From NCBI GenBank assembly GCA_041739525.1, contig JBGSNQ010000009.1, positions 1-64,000 of the forward strand: a stretch of DNA of 64,000 nucleotides, given 5' to 3'. Positions 18,519 to 26,043 of the stretch are shown piece after piece. The stretch is from DATJGR01 sp041739525. GTDB taxonomy: Bacteria > Pseudomonadota > Gammaproteobacteria > Pseudomonadales > Azotimanducaceae. The translations under genes were made by a program, and so were the position numbers. Each line of letters begins with the position of its first letter. The stretch's first letter is position 1. The notes beneath the pieces are model-generated. The model was not told the DNA's origin, made no database searches, and was given only the letters and a program-made list of their open reading frames with translations.

Positions 18519-20459
18519 ATGACTGAAATCGAGACCCACAAAGTGCCGGCCAACTTCCGCGCTAAGGCGCACATCGATCGAGACAAATACCTCGCGATGT
18601 ACAAGCGCTCGATCGAAACGCCGGACGCATTCTGGGCCGAGCAGGCCGAAACGTTCGTCACGTGGTCGCGGCGCTGGAGCTCGGTTTGCGAGGCCGACTT
18701 CATAAACGGTCGCTTCGCGTGGTTCAAAGGTGCGCAACTCAACGTCAGCTACAACTGCATCGACCGTCATCTGAAGACGCGCGCCGACCAGACCGCGATA
18801 ATCTGGGAAAGCGACGACCCCGCCGTCGATTCGCGCGTCACCTATCGGCAACTCCATCAGCACGTCTGCCGTCTCGCGAATGCGCTGAAAAGCCGCGGCG
18901 TAAAGAAAGGCGACCGCGTCTGCATCTACATGCCGATGATTCCGGAGGCTGCTTACGCGATGCTCGCTTGTGCACGAATCGGAGCAGTGCATTCGGTGGT
19001 GTTCGGCGGATTCTCGCCGCAGTCGCTGAAGGATCGCATTCTCGATTCGGATTGCCGCATCGTAATCACGGCAGACGAAGGCGTGCGCGGCGGACGCCCG
19101 GTGCCGCTGAAGCAGAACACCGAAGAAGCGCTCACGAGCTGCCCGAACGTTCACACGGTGCTGACAGTGAAACGCACCGGCGGCAAAGTGCCGTGGAAGA
19201 ACGGCCGCGACGTCTGGTATCACGACCTGGTCGACTCGCAGTCCGACGTCTGTGAACCGCAGGCGATGGACGCGGAAGATCCGCTGTTCATCCTTTACAC
19301 ATCCGGCTCGACGGGCAAGCCGAAGGGCGTTCAGCACTCCACCGGCGGTTATCTGTTACAAGCCGCAATTACGCACAAGTACGTCTTCGACTATCACGAC
19401 GGCGACGTGTACTGGTGCACCGCAGACGTCGGTTGGGTTACCGGTCACTCATACATCGTGTATGGGCCGCTCGCCAACGGCGCCATAACGCTGATGTTCG
19501 AAGGCATTCCGACGTATCCCGATGCGTCGCGCTTCTGGAAGGTGATCGACAAGCACAAGGTCAACATCTTCTACACCGCGCCAACGGCGTTGCGCTCGTT
19601 AATGGGCCAAGGCGACGAAGTCGTGAAACGCACTTCGCGCGCCACTTTAAAGCTGTTAGGCAGTGTCGGTGAACCGATCAACCCGGAAGCCTGGGAGTGG
19701 TATTACAACGTCGTCGGCGAACGACGCTGCCCGATCGTAGATACATGGTGGCAGACGGAAACCGGCGGAATCATGATCACGCCGCTACCGGGCGCGACCG
19801 ATCTCAAACCCGGCTCCGCAACCCTTCCGTTCTTCGGCGTGAAGCCCGCAATCGTCGACGACAAAGGCAACGTGATCGAAACGACGGAAGCGGTCGGCAA
19901 TCTGGTGCTCACCACATCGTGGCCCGGACAGATCCGCACCGTGTACGGCGATCATCAACGCGTCATCGACACCTACTACCGTACGTACAAAGGTGTGTAT
20001 TTCACTGGCGATGGCGCGCGCCGCGACGCCGATGGTTACTACTGGATCACCGGACGCGTCGACGACGTGATGAACGTGTCGGGGCATCGCATGGGAACGG
20101 CCGAGGTCGAAAGCGCGTTGGTGTTGCACAGCGCCGTTGCTGAAGCAGCGGTCGTCGGATTTCCGCATTCGATCAAAGGCGAAGGCATCTACGCATACGT
20201 CACGTTGATGAGCAGCGCCAAACCGAGTGATGAGCTGAAACACGAACTATCGGAACTCGTGCGCAAGGAAATCGGCGCGATTGCGAAACCCGACGTCATT
20301 CAATGGGCGCCGGGCTTACCGAAAACACGTTCCGGCAAAATCATGCGGCGCATTCTGCGCAAGATCGCAGCGAACGAGCTCGAGAACCTCGGCGATACGA
20401 CGACGCTGGCAGATCCCGCCGTTGTCGACGACCTCGTCAAGAATCGGCAGAAGCAATAG
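18519..20459 (+). CDS. acs: Acetyl-CoA synthetase
   Basis: Acs activates acetate to acetyl-CoA through acetyl-AMP. The 646-residue length matches the family (E. coli 652). The adenylation P-loop TSGSTGKPKG is at 261-270, and WWQTETGG and GHRMGTAEVESAL are present. The C-terminal PKTRSGKIMRR carries the lysine (K607) that is reversibly acetylated in homologs. An AGGAAG-like ribosome site precedes the ATG. It follows panC as an acs gene does nearby in Pseudomonas. Its 3' end overlaps the converging ECF sigma gene by 23 bases. Confidence 0.96.
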   Translation: MTEIETHKVPANFRAKAHIDRDKYLAMYKRSIETPDAFWAEQAETFVTWSRRWSSVCEADFINGRFAWFKGAQLNVSYNCIDRHLKTRADQTAIIWESDDPAVDSRVTYRQLHQHVCRLANALKSRGVKKGDRVCIYMPMIPEAAYAMLACARIGAVHSVVFGGFSPQSLKDRILDSDCRIVITADEGVRGGRPVPLKQNTEEALTSCPNVHTVLTVKRTGGKVPWKNGRDVWYHDLVDSQSDVCEPQAMDAEDPLFILYTSGSTGKPKGVQHSTGGYLLQAAITHKYVFDYHDGDVYWCTADVGWVTGHSYIVYGPLANGAITLMFEGIPTYPDASRFWKVIDKHKVNIFYTAPTALRSLMGQGDEVVKRTSRATLKLLGSVGEPINPEAWEWYYNVVGERRCPIVDTWWQTETGGIMITPLPGATDLKPGSATLPFFGVKPAIVDDKGNVIETTEAVGNLVLTTSWPGQIRTVYGDHQRVIDTYYRTYKGVYFTGDGARRDADGYYWITGRVDDVMNVSGHRMGTAEVESALVLHSAVAEAAVVGFPHSIKGEGIYAYVTLMSSAKPSDELKHELSELVRKEIGAIAKPDVIQWAPGLPKTRSGKIMRRILRKIAANELENLGDTTTLADPAVVDDLVKNRQKQ

Positions 20460-21705
20460 ACAACGCAGCGCGGCGTTGTTGAAGAAACCGCCGGACGGCA
20501 GCATCCCGTTCCAATCCGATTGCAATGTCGTACGCATGTCGCGCATCGGCACGCGCGCCCACCTTCGCCAATAGCTCGGCGCGCGCAGCCCAATACGGTT
20601 GATACTCGACGAGCCGACGATCGGACGCTGCCGCGTCCAACGCGCCGAGCGCTGCGTGCGCCCCCTGCACTTGCGCCAACGCAAGCGCTCGGTTGATCTC
20701 GACCACGGGTGAGCGCGACAGCGTCAGCAGTGCATTGTAGAGCTCGACCACCTCGGACCAGTTCGCCTTGCCGCTTCGACGTCGATACACGTGTGCCGAC
20801 TGCAGCGCACCTTCGATCTGATATCGACCGATCCTGTTGTGCGTGCTCGCCCGCAACAACAGCGATTCCGCCTCATCGACCATGTTCGCGTCCCACAACG
20901 CCGCATCCTGGTCGGCGAGCGGCACGTAGTCGCCATCGACGTTCCGGCGCGCGGCACGACGCGCTTCTGCATGCAGCATCAGCGCGAGCAGTCCGAGCAC
21001 TTCTGGTTCGTTCGGCAGCAGCCCATCGATGACCCGGCATAGAAAGATCGCTTCGTCGGCGAGTTCACGACGGGCGACGTCGGTTCCAACAGGGTCGCTC
21101 CATCCCTCCGCGAACGCCGCGTACACCGCGTCCAGTACCGCTTCGAGGCGTTCCGGCAATTCGGCGCGGCGCGGGATTCGAAACGGAATTTCCGCCTGCC
21201 GGATCCTGTGCTTTGCCCGCACCAACCGCTGCCCCATTGCAGCCGGCGACATCAGAAATGCCGACGCGATCGTGGCTGCATCGAGACCAAGCACTACCTG
21301 CAGGATCAACGGCGCGTGAATGGTCGCATCGATCGCCGGATGAGCGCACGCGAAGATCAGTGCCAGGCGTTGATCGGGAAACGGCGCCTCGAGAAAATCG
21401 TTGGTTTCCAGTTCGTCAGCAAGCAATTGCCACTCGGCCGCCGCTTTCTCTCCGCTGCGGCGACGGCGCGCGACGTCGATCAGTTTCCGTCTCGCGACCG
21501 TCAACAACCACGCTTCCGGATTGGCTGGACAACCCTTCACGGGCCAATCCGCCAACGCCGATGCAAACGCGTCGGACAACGCGTCTTCGGCACCGGCTAC
21601 GTCGCGTGTTCGGATCGCGAGGAGTGCAACCAGCTTGCCATAACTACGACGCACGACGGCGTCCACGGTCGCACGCGCTCGAGCATCGTCCTCGGGCACG
21701 GTCAC
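20437..21705 (-). CDS. ECF sigma factor, ECF42-type with C-terminal TPR-like region
   Basis: An extracytoplasmic-function sigma factor with an unusually long C-terminal extension: 422 residues against about 180 for a plain ECF sigma. Sigma region 2 (AEDALSDAFASALADWP and WLLTVARRKLID) and region 4 (LGLDAATIASAFLMSPAAMGQRLVRAK) occupy the first 170 residues. The rest is helical, with SADHVYR/NRALALAQVQG-type motifs as in DUF6596/TPR regions of the ECF42 group. It sits just after a DGPF-type gene, the standard ECF42 partner. No anti-sigma gene is seen; in this group the C-terminal region is thought to regulate activity. Confidence 0.88.
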   Translation of the reverse strand: MTVPEDDARARATVDAVVRRSYGKLVALLAIRTRDVAGAEDALSDAFASALADWPVKGCPANPEAWLLTVARRKLIDVARRRRSGEKAAAEWQLLADELETNDFLEAPFPDQRLALIFACAHPAIDATIHAPLILQVVLGLDAATIASAFLMSPAAMGQRLVRAKHRIRQAEIPFRIPRRAELPERLEAVLDAVYAAFAEGWSDPVGTDVARRELADEAIFLCRVIDGLLPNEPEVLGLLALMLHAEARRAARRNVDGDYVPLADQDAALWDANMVDEAESLLLRASTHNRIGRYQIEGALQSAHVYRRRSGKANWSEVVELYNALLTLSRSPVVEINRALALAQVQGAHAALGALDAAASDRRLVEYQPYWAARAELLAKVGARADARHAYDIAIGLERDAAVRRFLQQRRAALSIASADS

Positions 21706-21712
21706 GCGTTAC

Positions 21713-22060
21713 TCAGTTCGTTCTGACCGGACGCACTTCGACCGCACCATGGCCCGCGCCGGGACACCTCGCCGCCCATGCAATCGCCGCATCTAGATCG
21801 GGTGCTTCGATGAGATAGTAGCCGCCGAGTTGCTCTTTCGTATCGGTGAAGGGGCCGTCCAACACCTGCGACTTGCCGTTCGCCACGCGTACGATCGCCG
21901 CATCCGTACTCGGCATCAGCCGATTCGAACCGACCAGTGCGCCGGCTTTCCTCAGCGCCTCGGTGTATGCCATGTAGGCGCCAATAGCCAATTGTTGCTC
22001 GGCCGGTTTCAACGCAAAGAAGCCGGAATCATCCGAATGGATCAACAGCAGATATTGCAT
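21713..22060 (-). CDS. YCII-related DGPF domain protein
   Basis: A 115-residue YCII-fold protein (MQYLLLIHSDDSGF...) with the hallmark LDGPFTDTKEQLGGYYLIEA. Such proteins are encoded beside ECF42 sigma factors and are their usual targets; the biochemical role is unknown. The ATG at 22060, with a GGAG site nine bases upstream, is preferred over an upstream in-frame start. It ends seven bases before the sigma factor, so the two are one operon. Confidence 0.88.
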   Translation of the reverse strand: MQYLLLIHSDDSGFFALKPAEQQLAIGAYMAYTEALRKAGALVGSNRLMPSTDAAIVRVANGKSQVLDGPFTDTKEQLGGYYLIEAPDLDAAIAWAARCPGAGHGAVEVRPVRTN

Positions 22061-22109
22061 GACGCGATCTCCGTCGTGAATGGCGGGCACTATGCGCCGC
22101 CGTGACAAT

Positions 22110-22136
22110 GACGCTCAATCGCGCGCGATTTTGACA
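22110..22136 (-). promoter_or_regulatory. Candidate ECF promoter for DGPF-sigma operon
   Basis: On the minus strand TGTCAA (22131-22136) and CGTC (22110-22113) are 17 bases apart, about 50 bases upstream of the DGPF start. This resembles the TGTCGA / CGTC-type elements described for ECF42 promoters, suggesting autoregulation. It was found by eye only. Confidence 0.45.
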
Positions 22137-22150
22137 AGGGGCGACCGTCG

Positions 22151-22187
22151 AAAAAAAAACCGCCGGGCCTCTTCAGGCGCGGCGGTC
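22151..22187 (-). terminator. Rho-independent terminator after pnp
   Basis: On the minus strand a GC-rich stem (CCGCCGCGCCT-GAAG-AGGCCCGGCGG, one internal mismatch) is followed by nine T. It lies 22 bases after the pnp stop and closes the rimP-to-pnp transcription unit. Confidence 0.9.
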
Positions 22188-22208
22188 GATTGGTCCGAAA
22201 GCGACCGG

Positions 22209-24311
22209 TTAGCCGGCAGCGCCAGCCTGCTTCGGCACTTCCTTCATGCTGAGTTTGACGCGTCCGCGCTGATCGACGTCGAGCACGACCACGTCCACTT
22301 CCTGGCCTTCCTTCAGGTAGTCGGTCACTTTCTCGACTCGCTCATCGGCGATCTGCGAAATGTGCACCAGGCCATCTTTGCCAGGAAGGATGTTGATGAA
22401 TGCGCCGAAATCGACGATGCGTTCTACGCGACCACGGTACACCTTGCCGATTTCCGCATCGGCAGCGATCTCCATCACACGATTGACCGCCGCGTCCTTC
22501 GCAGCTGCATCGGCGGCGTAGATCCGCACGCTGCCGTCGTCGTCGATGTCAATTTGCGCGCCGGTCTGCTCGACGATCCCGCGGATCGTCGCACCACCCT
22601 TGCCGATGATGTCGCGGATCTTCTCCGGATTGACCTTCAACACGATCATCTGAGGTGCGTTGGTCGAGATCGACGCACGTGATTGCGACAGCACCTTGTT
22701 CATCTCGCCGAGAATGTGCAGGCGCGCCTCGGCCGCCTGTTCGAGCGCGGCTTCCATGATCTCTTCGGTGACGCCTTCGATCTTGATGTCCATCTGCAGC
22801 GCCGTAACGCCGCGGCTGGTACCGGCCACTTTGAAGTCCATGTCGCCGAGGTGATCTTCGTCGCCGAGGATGTCGGTGAGTACGGCGTATCGATTGCCTT
22901 CCTTGACGAGACCCATCGCCACACCGGCGACGGGCGCCTTCAACGGAACGCCGGCATCCATCAACGACAGCGATGCACCGCAGACGCTGGCCATCGAACT
23001 CGAACCGTTCGATTCGGTGATTTCGGACACCACCCGCAACGTGTACGGGAACGATTCGGCCGGCGGCAATACCGCTGCAACACCGCGACGCGCCAGGCGA
23101 CCGTGACCGATGTCACGACGTTTCGGACCGCCACGCATGCCGGCTTCACCGGTCGAGTACGGCGGGAAGTTGTAGTGCAGCATGAAGCCGTCTTTGTACG
23201 TGCCTTCGAGCGCGTCGATGATCGCCGCGTCGCGCAGCGTGCCGAGCGTCGCGACGACGATCGCCTGCGTTTCACCCCGCGTGAACAGCGCCGAACCGTG
23301 AGCCTTCGGCAGGATACCGACTTCGATCGAGATCGGACGAACCTTGCGGAGGTCGCGACCGTCGATCCGCGGTTCGCCATTCAACACACGTTGGCGGACG
23401 ATCTGCTTCTCGAGCTTGCCGAACGACGCGTCGACATCGCCTGCGCTGAACTGCGGCGCATCGCCGCCCGCGAGCTTCTCTACCGCGTGAGCTCGCAACG
23501 CACCGACTTTCGACTGGCGTTCCTGTTTGTCGGTGGTCCGATAGGCGGCACCGAGATCGGCTTTCATCAGATCGCTGACCGCCGTGGCCAGCGCCTCGTT
23601 CTGCGCAACCGCCGGAACTTCCCAACGCGGCTTGCCGGCTTCGGCGGCGAGATCCTTGATCGCCTTGATCGCGATCTGCATCGCGTCGTGGCCAAACAGC
23701 ACACCACCGAGCATCTGATCTTCGGTCAGCTCTTGCGCCTCCGACTCGACCATCAGCACCGCCGACGCGGTTCCAGCGACGACCATGCTCAGTCGCGATT
23801 CCTTCAATGCCGCGTAGCCGGGATTCAGCAGATATTGACCGTCTTTGTAGCCAACTCGTGCGGCGGCGATCGGACCATTGAACGGCAGACCCGATACAGC
23901 CAGCGCTGCCGACGTACCGATCAGCGAAGCGATGTCCGGATCCATGTCCTTGTCCGCCGACATGACGGTGCAGATGACTTCGACTTCGTTCTTGAACCCT
24001 TTGGGGAACAGTGGACGAATTGGACGATCGATCAGGCGGCACGTCAGTGTTTCTTTCTCCGACGGACGACCTTCACGACGGAAGAAACCGCCCGGGATTT
24101 TGCCCGCGGCATAGGTTTTTTCCTGGTAATTCACCGTCAACGGAAAGAAGTCGATACCGGGACGGGTAGTTTTCAATCCGACCACGGTGCACAGCACGAC
24201 GGTTTCGCCCATCGAAACGAGCACCGCACCGGTGGCTTGACGGGCAAGACGCCCGGTTTCCAGGATCACACGGTGATCGCCGTACTGGAATTCCTTTGTT
24301 ACACGACTCAA
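22209..24311 (-). CDS. pnp: Polyribonucleotide nucleotidyltransferase
   Basis: PNPase degrades RNA 3' to 5' phosphorolytically in the degradosome and in cold adaptation. The 700-residue protein shows two RNase PH domains (GKIPGGFFRREGRPSEKET early; the second core from about residue 310). A KH domain follows (NPEKIRDIIGKGGATIRGI), then an S1 domain (YRGRVERIVDFGAFINILPGKDGLVHISQIA). One block differs: the usual GGPKRREIGHG reads GGPKRRDIGHG. It follows rpsO by 25 bases, the classical order. Confidence 0.98.
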   Translation of the reverse strand: MSRVTKEFQYGDHRVILETGRLARQATGAVLVSMGETVVLCTVVGLKTTRPGIDFFPLTVNYQEKTYAAGKIPGGFFRREGRPSEKETLTCRLIDRPIRPLFPKGFKNEVEVICTVMSADKDMDPDIASLIGTSAALAVSGLPFNGPIAAARVGYKDGQYLLNPGYAALKESRLSMVVAGTASAVLMVESEAQELTEDQMLGGVLFGHDAMQIAIKAIKDLAAEAGKPRWEVPAVAQNEALATAVSDLMKADLGAAYRTTDKQERQSKVGALRAHAVEKLAGGDAPQFSAGDVDASFGKLEKQIVRQRVLNGEPRIDGRDLRKVRPISIEVGILPKAHGSALFTRGETQAIVVATLGTLRDAAIIDALEGTYKDGFMLHYNFPPYSTGEAGMRGGPKRRDIGHGRLARRGVAAVLPPAESFPYTLRVVSEITESNGSSSMASVCGASLSLMDAGVPLKAPVAGVAMGLVKEGNRYAVLTDILGDEDHLGDMDFKVAGTSRGVTALQMDIKIEGVTEEIMEAALEQAAEARLHILGEMNKVLSQSRASISTNAPQMIVLKVNPEKIRDIIGKGGATIRGIVEQTGAQIDIDDDGSVRIYAADAAAKDAAVNRVMEIAADAEIGKVYRGRVERIVDFGAFINILPGKDGLVHISQIADERVEKVTDYLKEGQEVDVVVLDVDQRGRVKLSMKEVPKQAGAAG

Positions 24312-24336
24312 GTTTATTTCCTCCTATTGCACCGGG

Positions 24337-24606
24337 TTATCGTCGCAGACCCAGCCGTTCGATCAGGGTTGCATAGCGGGCGGAATCCTTCTCCCGAAGG
24401 TAGTCCAACAACTTGCGCCGCTGATTCACCATGCGGATCAAACCGCGCCGCGAATGGTGATCCTTCTGATTGGAACGGAAATGCTCCTGCAGCGAGTTGA
24501 TGTTCGCCGTGAGGAGCGCGACCTGGACCTCGGGGGACCCGGTGTCGTTTGCTGACAATTGATACTCTTCTACTACTTTCGCTTTTACTTGCGCACTTAG
24601 TGCCAT
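24337..24606 (-). CDS. rpsO: 30S ribosomal protein S15
   Basis: An 89-residue S15 that binds 16S helices 20-22 early in 30S assembly. Family text is clear: DTGSPEVQVALLT, HHSRRGLIRMVNQRRKLLDYL. A TTG two codons earlier could extend the frame, but the ATG giving MALSAQ agrees with the family. In E. coli S15 represses its own translation; any such element here was not identified. Confidence 0.98.
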   Translation of the reverse strand: MALSAQVKAKVVEEYQLSANDTGSPEVQVALLTANINSLQEHFRSNQKDHHSRRGLIRMVNQRRKLLDYLREKDSARYATLIERLGLRR

Positions 24607-24704
24607 TTCCAACGTTCTCCGAATATGCCTTGTGAATTAACGCGGAGATCTCTCCGCAACCTGTCCGGGCAACAACCACGCATATCTGCAGTCGGACCCC
24701 AAAC

Positions 24705-25637
24705 TCAGTGGGCAACCACCAGCCGCCGCGGCGCAACACGCCCGTCGTCCAGTATTTCGCCCACCCCAATGAACATCTGCTTCGAGCTGTCTTTGGACTG
24801 CTCGACGAGCTGCACGCGGCCGGATGTCGGCGCGTGCGGCACGATTACCGGCTGACCCTGGCGGATGTAGAACGCCGTCGCATCGTTGAGCGACACCACG
24901 GGCCAATCACGCACTGCGCTCTCTACGGGGAGCAGCAGCGCATCCAGCGCTTCGAACCCACCTTCGTCACGAACTTGCTCGAGTTCCGCGAAGGTCAACA
25001 TTTCCGCCTCATCATAGGGACCGGCCTGCCGGCGGCGCAAGGCGCACACGTGTGCCCCGCAACCCAACGCTTCGCCGATTTCCTCGGCAATCGTGCGCAC
25101 ATACGTCCCTTTACTACAGTGGATCTCCAGCTCGAACTCGTCGCCTTCGAACGTCGTGAGTTCGTTGCTGTAGATCGTCACTCGGCGCGACTTCCGCTCC
25201 ACTTCGATACCGCGTCGCGCCAGTTTGTACAACGGCTGACCCTGATGCTTGATCGCCGAGAACATCGAAGGTACCTGATCGATCTCGCCCCGAAAGCGCA
25301 CGAGCACCTTCTCTACGGCTGCCGCATCTACTCCCACCACGGGACAGGTCTCTAGCACCTGCCCGTCGGCATCACCGCTGTCCGTTCGTACGCCGAGCTT
25401 GATGCGCGCCCAGTATTTCTTGTCCGAATCGAGCAGGAACTGCGAGAACTTGGTCGCTTCGCCGAAACACAACGGCAGTACGCCGGTTGCGAGCGGATCG
25501 AGACTACCGGTGTGGCCCACCTTCTGCGCTCGGTACAATTGTTTCGCACGCTGAACGGCGTCGTTGGAGCTCGCGCCGCTCGGCTTATCGACAACGATCA
25601 TGCCGTTCACGTCGCGCCCGCGTTGTCGACGCATCAT
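24705..25637 (-). CDS. truB: tRNA pseudouridine(55) synthase
   Basis: TruB makes pseudouridine 55 in the T loop of all tRNAs and helps tRNA folding. The catalytic Asp is in GHTGSLDPLATG (D47). N-terminal VNGMIVVDKPSGASS and the later TYVRTIAEEIG and ALRRRQAGPY are typical. An open frame extends upstream through rbfA, but the start at 25637 (double ATG) gives 310 residues and overlaps the rbfA stop in TGATG, which indicates coupling. Confidence 0.96.
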   Translation of the reverse strand: MMRRQRGRDVNGMIVVDKPSGASSNDAVQRAKQLYRAQKVGHTGSLDPLATGVLPLCFGEATKFSQFLLDSDKKYWARIKLGVRTDSGDADGQVLETCPVVGVDAAAVEKVLVRFRGEIDQVPSMFSAIKHQGQPLYKLARRGIEVERKSRRVTIYSNELTTFEGDEFELEIHCSKGTYVRTIAEEIGEALGCGAHVCALRRRQAGPYDEAEMLTFAELEQVRDEGGFEALDALLLPVESAVRDWPVVSLNDATAFYIRQGQPVIVPHAPTSGRVQLVEQSKDSSKQMFIGVGEILDDGRVAPRRLVVAH

Positions 25638-26026
25638 CAGTCGCCATCCCCGCGCCGCCTTTGCGAATCCTCGTCCGCGGCCACCGCACGACGAATCAAC
25701 GTCTCGATGCGCGCACCCTCTACGATCAGATCGTCGTAGTGAAAGCGTAGCTTCGGAGTGGTACGCATCGTGTTGTCGCGCGCCACCGCCGAGCGCAAAA
25801 ACCCGGCCGCGTGCTCGAGCACGGTGATGAGTTCCTTCTTCGCCTTCGCGTCGTCGCAACCAAGCGCCGACACGAAGATGTCTGCATACGCGTAGTCGCG
25901 CGTGACCCGGACGTCGTTCACGCTGAGCATGCCAACCCGCGGGTCGCGCATCTCCGCGCGAATGATGTCCGCCAGCCGCTCTCGCAGATGATCGGCAACT
26001 CGGGGGCCACGGCCTTGTTCCTTCAT
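25637..26026 (-). CDS. rbfA: Ribosome-binding factor A
   Basis: RbfA is a KH-like 30S maturation factor needed for 16S 5'-end processing and cold growth. The 129-residue protein has the family blocks RVADHLRERLADIIRAEMRDPRVG and VTRDYAYADIFVS, and an acidic, Arg-rich tail. It lies 17 bases after infB and overlaps truB. Confidence 0.96.
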   Translation of the reverse strand: MKEQGRGPRVADHLRERLADIIRAEMRDPRVGMLSVNDVRVTRDYAYADIFVSALGCDDAKAKKELITVLEHAAGFLRSAVARDNTMRTTPKLRFHYDDLIVEGARIETLIRRAVAADEDSQRRRGDGD

Positions 26027-26043
26027 CGGCGTCTATCGGAGCG

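Noticed and set aside
22683..24500. 605-codon plus-strand open frame
   Set aside because: It is antisense to pnp and rpsO, whose products are certain. GC-rich codon bias keeps the opposite strand open; its translation is Arg/His-rich and lacks any family pattern.
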